Shown here: positions 42,732 through 51,714 of the stretch, in pieces
Position numbering within the stretch: position 1 is the stretch's first letter
How the letters are laid out: the number at the start of each line of letters is the position of its first letter
NCBI GenBank assembly: GCA_050299855.1
Contig: JBNKWQ010000053.1
Coordinates: 1-64,000 of the forward strand
Reading direction: 5' to 3'
From: Hahella sp050299855
GTDB taxonomy: Bacteria > Pseudomonadota > Gammaproteobacteria > Pseudomonadales > Oleiphilaceae
Length of the DNA stretch: 64,000 nucleotides
Notes under the pieces: generated by a model
Databases searched by the model: none
Told to the model about the DNA's origin: nothing
What the model saw: the letters and a program-made list of their open reading frames with translations, nothing else
Position numbers and translations under genes: made by a program

Positions 42732-43688
42732 TTGAAGCAGGTTCATGTTGCCGTTGCCGTCTTATTTGATGATTTTTCCAGCGTCGTTATTGCGCGTCGG
42801 CCTGAACATGTCCACCAAGGAGGGCTGCTGGAGTTTCCCGGCGGCAAAGTGGAACCAGGTGAGACGGTTCCTCAAGCCCTGGCTAGGGAACTTCAGGAGG
42901 AGTTAGGTGTGGATGTTTCGGCTTCGGCAAAACGCCCCCTGATAAGAATTGACCACCAATATACAGATAAACATGTGTGCCTGGATGTATGGATTGTCGA
43001 GGGCTTTAAAGGTGAGTTGCATGGTCGTGAAGGCCAGATGATTTATCACTACAGCGTTGCTGACCTGAACCCGGAAGAATTTCCCGCCGCCAACGTTCCC
43101 ATTATTGACGCACTAAAATTACCGGTAAAATGCTTGGTTACTGGTCTATATCAGAATGCGCAGGATCTGAACCAAAAGCTACATAATGCCGCTGATTTGG
43201 GCATTGAAATGATAGTGTTGCGTGCGCCGGAGCAGTCTATAGAGGCCTATAGAAGCTGGGTAGAGTTGGTGGTGGCACAATGGCGTAAAACATTTTCACT
43301 CATTCTTGTGCACGGGAGAGCTGGTCTGGTTCTCCTTGAATCAACCGATTTGCCGTTAGATGGTTGTCATCTGACTTCTGATTTGCTGGCGTCACTTGAT
43401 AGTCGACCGTTGGCGCCACATCTATGGTTAGGTGCTTCCTGTCATAATTTGAGAGAATTAGAGTTGGCTGAAGGCTTGGGTTGTCAATACGGCTTTATTT
43501 CACCCGTAAAGGAAACGTCCACTCACTCAGGTATGGCCGGAATCGGGTGGGAGGTATTTGCGGCGTTGGCGGAAAAAGCGACTTTTCCGGTCTTCGCTTT
43601 GGGTGGTCTGGAAGCCAGTGATATTCGGCAAGCCCAGATGGCCGGTGGTCAAGGGGTCGCAGCGATTACTGCATGGTGGCGCAACTAG
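42732..43688 (+). CDS. Nudix hydrolase (MutT) fused to a thiamine-phosphate-synthase-like domain
   Basis: 318 aa. Residues 1-130 are a MutT-type domain with a complete Nudix box from Gly38 to Val60 (GKVEPGETVPQALARELQEE), preceded by VVIARRPEHVHQGGLLEFPG as in 8-oxo-dGTP pyrophosphatases. Residues ~135-318 are a ThiE-like TIM barrel ending FALGGLEASDIRQAQMAGGQ. In true ThiE the pyrimidine-binding stretch reads like LINDR; here it is ILVHGRAGL, so TMP synthase activity is doubtful. TTG start with GGAG upstream. The fusion is widespread in pseudomonads near argJ; cleaning of oxidised nucleotides is the likely main role. Confidence 0.9.
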   Translation: MKQVHVAVAVLFDDFSSVVIARRPEHVHQGGLLEFPGGKVEPGETVPQALARELQEELGVDVSASAKRPLIRIDHQYTDKHVCLDVWIVEGFKGELHGREGQMIYHYSVADLNPEEFPAANVPIIDALKLPVKCLVTGLYQNAQDLNQKLHNAADLGIEMIVLRAPEQSIEAYRSWVELVVAQWRKTFSLILVHGRAGLVLLESTDLPLDGCHLTSDLLASLDSRPLAPHLWLGASCHNLRELELAEGLGCQYGFISPVKETSTHSGMAGIGWEVFAALAEKATFPVFALGGLEASDIRQAQMAGGQGVAAITAWWRN

Positions 43689-43737
43689 ACAGTGCTGGTT
43701 GGATCACAGACGTAAACAGGAATTTGAATTGAGGTAA

Positions 43738-44238
43738 ATGATGGCAGAGTTAACCCATCTGGATGCCAACGGGCATGCGCATATGGTTGATGTCGGCGAC
43801 AAGGTGGTGACCACCCGCGTGGCGCGTGCCGAAGCGCATATCAGCATGTTGCCTGAAACCTTAAGTATGATTGTAGAAGGCAGGCATAAAAAAGGTGATG
43901 TTATGGCGGTAGCCCGTATCGCAGGTATCCAGGCAGCTAAGAAAACCTCGGAACTAATACCTCTTTGCCACAGTCTAAATTTAACCTCGGTAAAATTGGA
44001 GATTAGTGCTGATAAGGCCAAAAGTGAGATAGTCATTCAAGCGACATGTAAGCTTGATGCCAAAACTGGGGTTGAGATGGAGGCGTTGACGGCTGCCAGT
44101 GTCGCAGCACTGACTATCTATGATATGTGTAAGGCGGTCGATAAGGGAATGGTGATCAACAACATTCGACTGCTGGAAAAAACCGGTGGACGTTCCGGCC
44201 ATTGGCTTGCCAAAAATGAAGTGGAAAAAAATGCTTAA
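43738..44238 (+). CDS. moaC: Cyclic pyranopterin monophosphate synthase
   Basis: 166 aa. LTHLDANGHAHMVDVGDK, IAGIQAAKKTSELIPLCHSL and the C-terminal MCKAVDKGMVINNIRLLEKT with the active-site lysines are family signatures. It turns the MoaA product into cyclic pyranopterin monophosphate in molybdenum cofactor synthesis. Its stop codon overlaps the moaD start by eight bases. GAGG lies before the ATG pair at 43738/43741. Confidence 0.96.
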   Translation: MMAELTHLDANGHAHMVDVGDKVVTTRVARAEAHISMLPETLSMIVEGRHKKGDVMAVARIAGIQAAKKTSELIPLCHSLNLTSVKLEISADKAKSEIVIQATCKLDAKTGVEMEALTAASVAALTIYDMCKAVDKGMVINNIRLLEKTGGRSGHWLAKNEVEKNA

Positions 44239-44482
44239 AGTATGCTTTTTTGCCCGATTGAGAGAAGAAATGGGGCTGCCTGAAATTGAGATTGACTGGA
44301 AGCCTGAACTTGTTGACCTGGCAGTACTGAAAGCCGAAATCGCTCTTCAACAACCCAAGGCGCATAGTCTGTTTGCAGACACAAAGGTGTTGTGTGCGGT
44401 TAATCAGGTTATGGTCAAAGCGGATCATCCGCTGAATGATGGTGACGAAATTGCCTTTTTCCCCCCAGTGACGGGTGGCTAG
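44231..44482 (+). CDS. moaD: Molybdopterin synthase small subunit
   Basis: 83 aa from the ATG at 44231, in the family size range; a longer upstream reading overlaps moaC and is not needed. The protein starts LKVCFFARLREEMGL and ends in PPVTGG, the Gly-Gly tail that is adenylated by MoeB and thiocarboxylated to donate sulfur. The large subunit gene moaE does not follow; moaA does. Confidence 0.94.
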   Translation: MLKVCFFARLREEMGLPEIEIDWKPELVDLAVLKAEIALQQPKAHSLFADTKVLCAVNQVMVKADHPLNDGDEIAFFPPVTGG

Positions 44483-44510
44483 GTATTTTTTAATTAGTCG
44501 GGAGTAGGTA

Positions 44511-45524
44511 ATGTCGGCAGATACAGAAAACAAGCTGATCGATCGATTTGGCCGTGAGGTGAATTATATTCGCCTTTCTGTCACAGACCGTTGCGATTTT
44601 CGCTGTGTCTACTGTATGGCTGAGGACATGACCTTTCTGCCGCGGCGGGAAATTCTTACACTGGAAGAGCTCTCTTCTGTTGCTGAAGCTTTTGTCACTT
44701 TAGGTGTGCGCAAAATCCGTCTTACTGGTGGTGAGCCTTTGGTCAGGCGCAATATTCTTTCCCTGGTGGAGAGATTGGGGCAGTTGCCTGGGCTGGATGA
44801 GTTGGTGCTGACCACCAATGGCTCACAACTTGTGAAAATGGCGGATGATCTGAAACGGTTTGGTGTGAAGCGTATCAATATCAGCCTGGATAGCCTGGAT
44901 GGGGAGCGTTTCCGACAACTAACCCGCACCGGAGACCTGACACAGGTTTTAGCGGGGATTGATGCGGCGCAACAGGCGGGTTTTGAACGTGTCAAACTGA
45001 ATGCAGTTATTATGCGTGGCCGCAATGATGATGAGATCCTGCCTCTGGTGGATTTTGCCCGTTCCAAAGAAATCGATATCTCCTTTATTGAAGAAATGCC
45101 CTTAGGTGTCATTACCGAACATGACCGGCATCAGGTATTTATGCCAAGTGATGAAATTCGCGAGCATATTGACAGTCGCTACCCTTTAACTGTTGATACC
45201 AATGCTCAGGACTCATCTGGCGGTCCATCCTCCTACTACCGCATGGTTGATTCACTGAGCCGGGTAGGGTTTATTTCTCCTCACAGCCATAACTTCTGTC
45301 ATCTATGTAATCGGGTTAGGGTAACGGTTGAAGGTCGTCTGCTGCTGTGTTTGGGTAATGAGCATTCGGTCGACTTACGAGAGGTTCTGCGTGCACATCC
45401 GGGGGATCAGGCGTTATTGCAGCAGCATATCCTCGAGTCTATGGCGCTGAAACCCGAACGCCACTATTTTGAACTGAATGATCAGCCTCAGATTGTTCGA
45501 TTTATGAATATGACTGGCGGCTGA
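44511..45524 (+). CDS. moaA: GTP 3',8-cyclase
   Basis: 337 aa radical-SAM enzyme for the first step of molybdenum cofactor synthesis. The N-terminal cluster is Cys28, Cys32, Cys35 (CDFRCVYC). The C-terminal 4Fe-4S ligands lie in NFCHLCNRVRVTVEGRLLLC. It ends in the conserved MTGG, the double glycine needed for activity. It starts 28 bases after moaD with GGGAG upstream and closes the moaCDA operon. Confidence 0.97.
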   Translation: MSADTENKLIDRFGREVNYIRLSVTDRCDFRCVYCMAEDMTFLPRREILTLEELSSVAEAFVTLGVRKIRLTGGEPLVRRNILSLVERLGQLPGLDELVLTTNGSQLVKMADDLKRFGVKRINISLDSLDGERFRQLTRTGDLTQVLAGIDAAQQAGFERVKLNAVIMRGRNDDEILPLVDFARSKEIDISFIEEMPLGVITEHDRHQVFMPSDEIREHIDSRYPLTVDTNAQDSSGGPSSYYRMVDSLSRVGFISPHSHNFCHLCNRVRVTVEGRLLLCLGNEHSVDLREVLRAHPGDQALLQQHILESMALKPERHYFELNDQPQIVRFMNMTGG

Positions 45525-45562
45525 CCGTGAGTCTGAATGGCAGAGTCAATTCATATCTAGAG

Positions 45563-45591
45563 TTGGGGGATGCCGGTCTATCTGCTAAAAT
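45563..45591 (+). promoter_or_regulatory. Candidate ribA promoter
   Basis: TTGGGG (45563-45568) and TAAAAT (45586-45591) are separated by exactly 17 bases. The predicted start is about 25 bases before ribA, so ribA probably has its own transcript after moaA. Confidence 0.55.
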
Positions 45592-45623
45592 CGGCGCCCC
45601 GATCAGGTTCAGAGGATCCATGA

Positions 45624-46274
45624 GTGTCCATCACCTATATTGAAAGCTGTAAGCTCCCCACGCCATTTGGTGTCTTTGATATGCATGGTTTTCTAGAAAC
45701 CAGCACGCAGAAGGAGCATATTGCGCTGACTTTGGGTGACCTGATCGACCCGGCCCCCATGTTAGCCCGTACACACTCAGAATGCCTGACCGGTGATGCG
45801 CTATTCAGTATGCGTTGTGACTGTGGGTACCAGTTGGATGAAGCCTTGCGCAGTATTGCGGCTGAAGGCCGTGGCATTTTGCTTTACCTTCGCCAGGAGG
45901 GGCGTGGTATTGGGCTTTTAAACAAGATCAAAGCGTACAAGCTGCAAGACGAGGGGGCCGATACCGTTGAGGCCAATGAGCGTCTCGGATTTGCTGCAGA
46001 CCTGCGAAACTATAGTATCTGTCAGCCCATGCTGGCCCATTTGGGTATCTCCCGAATTCGCTTAATGACCAATAACCCCCGCAAAGTGGATTCTTTGCGT
46101 AAGTTGGGAGTGGATGTAACGGAGCGGGTACCGCTTGAGGTCGGACGAAATCCTCATAATCAACACTATCTGGCAACTAAGGCCGGCAAGTTGGGGCATT
46201 GGTTGACCACTCATCAGGATGATGGTGAACCCACTATCAAGCTGGATGGATCCAGCCTTACTGCAGATAAGTAG
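45624..46274 (+). CDS. ribA: GTP cyclohydrolase II
   Basis: 216 aa. Converts GTP to the first riboflavin intermediate. The zinc ligands Cys54, Cys65 and Cys67 are at the same numbers as in E. coli RibA, followed by LYLRQEGRGIGLLNKIKAY and RIRLMTNNPRKVDSLRKLGV. The in-frame start is a GTG with AGAGG eight bases upstream. An ATG at 45620 is out of frame by one base: removing one C of GTCC at 45626-45629 would restore a typical MSVIT- start. The protein downstream is intact. Confidence 0.95.
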   Translation: MSITYIESCKLPTPFGVFDMHGFLETSTQKEHIALTLGDLIDPAPMLARTHSECLTGDALFSMRCDCGYQLDEALRSIAAEGRGILLYLRQEGRGIGLLNKIKAYKLQDEGADTVEANERLGFAADLRNYSICQPMLAHLGISRIRLMTNNPRKVDSLRKLGVDVTERVPLEVGRNPHNQHYLATKAGKLGHWLTTHQDDGEPTIKLDGSSLTADK

Positions 46275-46348
46275 CGACGGCTGCGATTAGACATCAGCCC
46301 TGGTCCCGTGGGATTTGAAATTGAATAATATGAATGGTGCAGAGCCGT

Positions 46349-48283
46349 CTAGTTAAGTGTGCCGGTCTTATCTGTCGCTTGGCTCAGAAGTTCCAGTTTA
46401 TTTGCGATGCTGCTTTCAATTCCCTGACAATCCAGTCCAATTTCCGTATAAAGCTCCCCGGGTTTGCCGTGCTCCACAAATATGTCCGGCAGGCCGAGAA
46501 TCAGGGTAGGTATCTGTATGGTTTCGTGACTGAGAAATTCGACGACCGCCGAGCCGGCACCACCATTGATGCTGTTTTCTTCAATGGTGACAATCAGGTC
46601 GTGGTCCGCTGCGCAAGCCAGAATGGCACCTTCGTCCAGAGGTTTAACAAAACGCATATCCAGCAAACTATAGTTATTAGCTTCTGCCACTGATCTTGCG
46701 CTCTCAACCACAGGACCAAAAGCAAGAATAGCTACCTTTTGGCCCTGCCGTAGCTGTATGGCTTTTCCTATTTCCACAGTATCCAAAGTCGAACTGATCT
46801 CCACGCCAAGGCCAGTCCCTCTAGGGTATCTGACGGCACTGGGGCCTGCATGTTGGTAGCCCGTAGTTAGTAGCTTACGGGTTTCATCCTCATTGGAGGG
46901 GGCCATAATCAGCATATTAGGAATACAGCGGAGGTACGTGAGATCGAAACTGCCGGCGTGGGTCGGGCCATCTTCACCTACCAGACCGGCCCGGTCGATT
47001 GCAAAAAGTACGTCCAGGTTCTGGATGGCAACATCATGAATCAGCTGATCATAGGCTCGTTGCAAGAATGTGGAGTAGATGGCGACCACCGGTTTGGCGC
47101 CATCGCAAGCCAGACCCGCTGCCAGCGTCACAGCGTGTTGTTCGGCGATGGCAACATCATAATAACGGTCGGGATATTGTTCGCAGAATGCCAGTAGGTC
47201 TGACCCTTCGCACATCGCAGGTGTAATTCCTACCAGATGGGGGTCCACGGACGCCATGTCACATAGCCACTGGCCAAAAACATTAGAATACTTAAGTTTC
47301 TTCTGTACCGGTGGCCGGACTTCCTGGACCTTCGGTTTGGGCTCAATCTTATTAATAGCGTGGTAGCCGATCGGATCCGATTCCGCAGGCGCAAAGCCTT
47401 TGCCTTTTTGGGTTACCACATGGAGAAACTGGGGACCATCCAACTGGCGGATGTTATCCAATGTTTCCAGTAATAACGGAAGGTCGTGGCCGTCAATAGG
47501 TCCGATATAGTTGAAACCCAATTCTTCGAACAGGGTGCCGGGAGCTACCATGCCTTTGAAATGCTCTTCAGTTTTTCGCGCCAGTTCCATCAGGCCAGGA
47601 GTGCTTTGTAGCACCCGCTTACCGCTGTCCCTAACACTGTTATAGGTTTTAGAGGCCAGAATCTTGGCAAAATAATTGGACAAGCCGCCAACATTGCGGG
47701 AAATCGACATGTCGTTGTCGTTCAGGATAACCAGCAGATCGGCTTTTGTATCTGCGGCATGATTCAGTGCTTCAAAGGCCATGCCTGCTGTCATAGCACC
47801 ATCGCCGATCACAGCGATGGATTTGCGCTGTTTTTGTTGCATGCGGGCAGCAATTGCCATACCAAGGGCGGCACTGATCGAGGTACTTGAGTGGCCGACG
47901 CCAAAAGTGTCGTAGGGGCTTTCCTCCCGGTTGGGAAAAGCGGCCAGGCCATGCTTCTGTCGAATCGTGGCCATTTGTTCGCGGCGTCCGGTCAAAATCT
48001 TATGGGGATAAGCCTGGTGGCCTACGTCCCAGACCAGGCGATCCTCTGGAGTATTAAAGGTGTGATGCAGGGCGATGGTCAGCTCCACCACGCCCAATCC
48101 CGCACCAAAATGTCCGCCGGTCTGGCCGACGGTATAAAGCAGAAAAGCCCGCAATTCGTGGGCCAGGCGTAAGAGCTCTGATTCATTCAGCAAACGTAGT
48201 TGTGCTGGTGTATCGATACGATCCAATAGGGGGGTATTGGGGCGACGGGTAGGAATTTCCTGGAATACGTAAGGCTTCTGCAT
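46349..48283 (-). CDS. dxs: 1-deoxy-D-xylulose-5-phosphate synthase
   Basis: 644 aa thiamine-diphosphate enzyme that makes DXP from pyruvate and glyceraldehyde 3-phosphate, the entry to the MEP isoprenoid pathway. TPP binding is VIGDGAMTAGMAFEALNHA with LNDNDMSIS. The transketolase pyrimidine domain contains YDVAIAEQHAVTLAAGLACD and DRAGLVGEDGPTHAGSFD. The first gene expected in transcription order is xseB, then ispA, then dxs, the same order as in many gammaproteobacteria. It is convergent with ribA. Confidence 0.97.
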   Translation of the reverse strand: MQKPYVFQEIPTRRPNTPLLDRIDTPAQLRLLNESELLRLAHELRAFLLYTVGQTGGHFGAGLGVVELTIALHHTFNTPEDRLVWDVGHQAYPHKILTGRREQMATIRQKHGLAAFPNREESPYDTFGVGHSSTSISAALGMAIAARMQQKQRKSIAVIGDGAMTAGMAFEALNHAADTKADLLVILNDNDMSISRNVGGLSNYFAKILASKTYNSVRDSGKRVLQSTPGLMELARKTEEHFKGMVAPGTLFEELGFNYIGPIDGHDLPLLLETLDNIRQLDGPQFLHVVTQKGKGFAPAESDPIGYHAINKIEPKPKVQEVRPPVQKKLKYSNVFGQWLCDMASVDPHLVGITPAMCEGSDLLAFCEQYPDRYYDVAIAEQHAVTLAAGLACDGAKPVVAIYSTFLQRAYDQLIHDVAIQNLDVLFAIDRAGLVGEDGPTHAGSFDLTYLRCIPNMLIMAPSNEDETRKLLTTGYQHAGPSAVRYPRGTGLGVEISSTLDTVEIGKAIQLRQGQKVAILAFGPVVESARSVAEANNYSLLDMRFVKPLDEGAILACAADHDLIVTIEENSINGGAGSAVVEFLSHETIQIPTLILGLPDIFVEHGKPGELYTEIGLDCQGIESSIANKLELLSQATDKTGTLN

Positions 48284-48325
48284 GAGCTACGGAATAGTTC
48301 TTTCTGTGTGCGCGAATTTGCGGCC

Positions 48326-48331
48326 ATTATA
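48326..48331 (-). promoter_or_regulatory. -10-like element upstream of dxs
   Basis: The minus strand carries an exact TATAAT about 43 bases before the dxs start, with a weak GTGTGA at the -35 position 17 bases away. The 177-bp gap between ispA and dxs allows a separate dxs transcript. Confidence 0.4.
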
Positions 48332-48460
48332 AGCGAACTTGGGGTTAATCACACCGTTTCGCCATAGCTTTCGATGACAGAATCAGGATTCGCCTTTTTT
48401 CGACAGCAATTAGACATCTACTTTGTGGGACCTGTCATTGCCAAGTGTTTTCAATGAATG

Positions 48461-49384
48461 TCAGTGGGTTCGCTCGATGATAAAGGTTGCAAGCTGCTCC
48501 AGCCGACTACCCTGTAAGCCCAGCCCGGCAAGCTGATCCAGGGCCGCAGTGTGGAGCTGGTTAGATTTCCGCTTGGCACCTTCCAGTCCCAACAGACTAG
48601 AGTAGGTGGGTTTGTGATTGGCGGCATCCTTGCCTTGGGTCTTGCCAAGTTCAGAGGTGTTACTTTCAACATCGATGATGTCGTCCCTTACCTGGAAGGC
48701 AAGGCCGATAAGGCGGGCAAAGCTTCGCAGTCGTTCCAGCTTGTCTTCTGCAATAGCGGCAGAATCCCGGGTTTGGAAGCTGAGAGCGCCTAGGACAACA
48801 CTGCATTCAATAATGGCTCCAGTCTTCAGGTGGTGCATGTGTTCCAGCTCGGCGAGTGTCAGTGTTTGGCCAACCGCGTGCAAGTCGATGGCCTGTCCTC
48901 CCACCATGCCCATATCGTTGCTGGCTCGGGCAAGTTCCTGAATCATCCGCAGAACCGTTGATGCCGGCAGCCCGTATTGTTCAGCGAGATGCTGAAAGGC
49001 CAGGGCTTGCAGAGCATCACCTACCAGGATGGCAGTGGCCTCGTCGTAGGCTTTGTGGCAGGTGGGCTGGCCGCGGCGCAGATCGTCGTCATCCATCGCA
49101 GGGAGATCGTCATGTACCAGAGAATAGGAGTGAATCATTTCTACCGCTGCCGCAGATGCCAGCCCGTGCCCTGGCTCTCCGCCCAGAGCCTCAAGCGTTG
49201 CCAGTACCAGCAGTGGCCGGATGCGTTTACCACCATTTAGTACGGCATAGCGCATGGCTTCCTGCAATCGAGCCTGGGGTCCTGAGGGTTGAGGTAGTGT
49301 CTGGCTCAGGTGTTGGTCGATTAGTGGGCGATAGTGGTTGCAGAACTCGGCAAAAGAACTACTGGTCACCGGAGGGCTCGTCAA
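48461..49384 (-). CDS. ispA: Farnesyl diphosphate synthase
   Basis: 307 aa all-helical prenyltransferase. The first aspartate-rich motif is HDDLPAMDDDDLRRG (from Asp92), with the two extra residues between aspartates and small residues upstream typical of bacterial farnesyl diphosphate synthases. The second is FQVRDDIIDVES. It condenses DMAPP/IPP to C15 diphosphate for quinones and undecaprenyl carrier. It overlaps xseB by 26 bases. Confidence 0.96.
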   Translation of the reverse strand: MTSPPVTSSSFAEFCNHYRPLIDQHLSQTLPQPSGPQARLQEAMRYAVLNGGKRIRPLLVLATLEALGGEPGHGLASAAAVEMIHSYSLVHDDLPAMDDDDLRRGQPTCHKAYDEATAILVGDALQALAFQHLAEQYGLPASTVLRMIQELARASNDMGMVGGQAIDLHAVGQTLTLAELEHMHHLKTGAIIECSVVLGALSFQTRDSAAIAEDKLERLRSFARLIGLAFQVRDDIIDVESNTSELGKTQGKDAANHKPTYSSLLGLEGAKRKSNQLHTAALDQLAGLGLQGSRLEQLATFIIERTH

Positions 49385-49604
49385 ATGGTTGCTCTGTTAG
49401 ATCGCCCTGGTCATCCACCAGTTGCTTCACTTTTTGTTCGGCGTTTTGTAAAGCCTGCTGGCACTGGCGGGTCAGCTGTATGCCTTCTTCAAATGCCACC
49501 AGGGCATCCTCAAGGTTAAGTTCACCTTGCTCGAGTTTGTTTACCAGCAACTCCAGGCGTGTCAGGGAGTCTTCAAAGTTGGTGCTTGCCGTAGGCTTGG
49601 TCAT
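49359..49604 (-). CDS. xseB: Exodeoxyribonuclease VII small subunit
   Basis: 81 aa from the ATG at 49604; an upstream reading to 49688 adds a hydrophobic extension unlike the family and is rejected. FEDSLTRLELLVNKLEQGEL and SLEEAL-like LNLEDALVAFEEGIQL are the XseB signature. It binds XseA to form exonuclease VII. It is translationally coupled to ispA. xseA is not in the window. Confidence 0.95.
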   Translation of the reverse strand: MTKPTASTNFEDSLTRLELLVNKLEQGELNLEDALVAFEEGIQLTRQCQQALQNAEQKVKQLVDDQGDLTEQPFDEPSGDQ

Positions 49605-49900
49605 GGATTCACTAGATTGGTCAGCTATGAAATAAAAGGCATAAATGATTAGCAGCGCTACCCTACCGCAGCCATGTAGGAGGGTCAATTACGAGCAAAA
49701 AAAGAAAATGCCATAGCTCTGCGTGAAAGGCTTTACTTGTGTCACTAAGGTTTGGAAAATACAGCAATTTTCTCAAACCCTGTCTATACTTTTCGTGAAA
49801 CTCGGCAAGCCAGATGTTATCTGAATCGTCATTCAATTCGCAACGGCGATGCCAGCCTGAAGAATAACAAGACAGTAAATTCCCTGAAGAGGAGCAATTA
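49605..49900. other. Divergent intergenic region xseB/pomA
   Basis: 296 bases that should hold the promoters for xseB-ispA and for pomAB. A TATACT at 49785-49790 faces pomA but lacks a good -35 partner. No clear sigma-28 (TAAAG...GCCGATAA) or sigma-54 motif was found for the stator genes. Confidence 0.4.
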
Positions 49901-50665
49901 GTGGATTTAGCGACCCTGCTGGGCCTAATTGGCGGTCTAGCCATTGTTGTGATGGCAATGGTGCTCGGAGGCTCTTTGGCGACATTTGTCGATGTGCCAT
50001 CCGTGCTCATCGTGCTCATAGGCAGCATGCTGGTAGTTCTGATGAAGTTTTCGCTGGGGCAGTTTCTGGGGGCTGGTAAAGTTGCTGCTAAAGCCTTCAT
50101 GTTCAAGTTGGATAAACCCGAAGAATTAATCGAACTTGTTGTAGAGCTGGCAGATACTGCCCGTAAAGGAGGGTTGCTCTCATTGGAGGGAAAAGAAATT
50201 CCTAATGCTTTCCTATCCAAAGGGATCCAGCTGTTGATTGACGGCCACGATGCTGATGTCGTCAAAGCGCTGATGAACAAAGACAAAAGCCTCGCTGTAG
50301 AGCGCCATTCCCAGGGATCAGCAGTATTTGCCGCCATGGGTGATGTAGCGCCTGCCATGGGGATGATCGGAACCCTGGTTGGCCTGGTAGCCATGCTATC
50401 CAACATGGATGACCCCAAATCTATCGGACCGGCAATGGCGGTGGCGCTTCTAACTACACTCTATGGGGCCATGCTCGCCAATATGATTGCCATACCCATC
50501 GCTGATAAACTTAAACTGCGAATGGGGGAAGAAGAACGAATCAAATCCATGGTAATTGATGCATTGCTTGCCATTCAGGCCGGCCAGAATCCTCGTGTCA
50601 TTGAAACCATGTTGCGTACCTACCTGCCCGAAGGTCAGCGTCAGACTGCTGAAGAAGCTGCGTGA
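49901..50665 (+). CDS. pomA: Flagellar motor stator protein PomA (MotA family)
   Basis: 254 aa with four hydrophobic helices (about 4-22, 28-46, 150-170, 180-200) and a large cytoplasmic loop. FAAMGDVAPAMGMIGTLVGL and GPAMAVALLTTLYGAMLANM are the MotA/PomA signature. The size and sequence are closer to sodium-type PomA than to E. coli MotA. GTG start with GAGGAG upstream. It pairs with pomB 32 bases downstream to form the ion-conducting stator. Location beside xseB-ispA-dxs is also found in Vibrio. Confidence 0.95.
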   Translation: MDLATLLGLIGGLAIVVMAMVLGGSLATFVDVPSVLIVLIGSMLVVLMKFSLGQFLGAGKVAAKAFMFKLDKPEELIELVVELADTARKGGLLSLEGKEIPNAFLSKGIQLLIDGHDADVVKALMNKDKSLAVERHSQGSAVFAAMGDVAPAMGMIGTLVGLVAMLSNMDDPKSIGPAMAVALLTTLYGAMLANMIAIPIADKLKLRMGEEERIKSMVIDALLAIQAGQNPRVIETMLRTYLPEGQRQTAEEAA

Positions 50666-50697
50666 TTCAGGTCTATGGTTGAGTCGAGTAGCCACCA

Positions 50698-51681
50698 ATG
50701 AGCGATGAAGAAGAACAAAAATGTGAATGTAAGCCAGGATTGCCGGCTTGGCTGGCAACCTTTGCCGACCTGATGTCGCTACTGATGTGCTTCTTCGTGC
50801 TTCTGCTGTCTTTCTCTGAAATGGATGTCCTAAAGTTTAAGCGTCTGGCCGGTTCCATGCGCGAGGCTTTTGGCGTTCAGAATGTCATTGATGTAGTTAA
50901 CATTCCCAAAGGGACCAGTGTTATTGCGGAAGAATTCAGTCCTGGTAAGCCGGAACCTACTCCTTTACAAACTGTCATGCAGCATACGACTTCGATCGAT
51001 CTGCCCAACCTTGAAGAGATTTGCAAAGAGACTGTCGAACAGGCGCTGAAGGAAGAGTGTCCCAAGGTTCAGGGAGAAGAGCTCAGCGATATTGTACTCG
51101 ACAAAATCAAAATGCTGGTGGAAGAAACTGAGAACGATGCCATTACCCTGGCCTCAGCGCTGGAGAGCGAGGTTCGCAACAATCAGGTGGAAGTGGAAAC
51201 CCGTGGCCGGAAAATTGTCATCCGTGTCCAGGAAAAGGGATCATTTGCTTCTGGTTCTGCAGAACTTGATCCGGGTTTCTACCCTGTTGTGGATAAACTG
51301 GTGGAGTTGCTGAAAGACCTGGACGGCAATGTTTCAGTGGAAGGCCACACAGACAGCATACCTATTCGTACAGCCCGTTTCCGTTCCAACTGGGATTTAT
51401 CCGCCCAGCGCGCACTGGAGGTAGCACATGCCTTATTCGAATCCGGGGAACTGGACCAGAGCCGTTTCAATGTGGGTGGATTTGCTGATACGCGACCCTT
51501 GGTCCCAAATGATTCACCTGAAAACATGGCTCGAAACCGTCGCGTTGAAATTATCCTCCAACAACCGTTGGATGACCAAACCAAGGAGGAGATTCGTCAG
51601 GCAAGAGAGGCTGCTCCGGGGGTTATTCCTGATGACGAACTTAACGACTGGGGAGGGTTGGCCCCAAATGAAATTTTTTGA
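50698..51681 (+). CDS. pomB: Flagellar motor stator protein PomB (MotB family)
   Basis: 327 aa. A short cytoplasmic N-terminus leads into one membrane helix with the ion-binding Asp24 (WLATFADLMSLLMCFFVLLL), the same number as in Vibrio PomB. The OmpA-like peptidoglycan-binding domain follows at about residues 180-290, with VSVEGHTDSIPI and ENMARNRRVEIIL. It anchors the stator to the cell wall. The pairing with pomA and the cysteine-rich N-terminus (KCECK) match the PomB type. Confidence 0.95.
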   Translation: MSDEEEQKCECKPGLPAWLATFADLMSLLMCFFVLLLSFSEMDVLKFKRLAGSMREAFGVQNVIDVVNIPKGTSVIAEEFSPGKPEPTPLQTVMQHTTSIDLPNLEEICKETVEQALKEECPKVQGEELSDIVLDKIKMLVEETENDAITLASALESEVRNNQVEVETRGRKIVIRVQEKGSFASGSAELDPGFYPVVDKLVELLKDLDGNVSVEGHTDSIPIRTARFRSNWDLSAQRALEVAHALFESGELDQSRFNVGGFADTRPLVPNDSPENMARNRRVEIILQQPLDDQTKEEIRQAREAAPGVIPDDELNDWGGLAPNEIF

Positions 51682-51714
51682 CAGCCAAAAGAATAGCTAA
51701 TTAGGACATTGCCT

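Noticed and set aside
49605..49688. 28-residue N-terminal extension of XseB
   Set aside because: Hydrophobic segment absent from the family; the ATG at 49604 gives the normal 81-aa protein.
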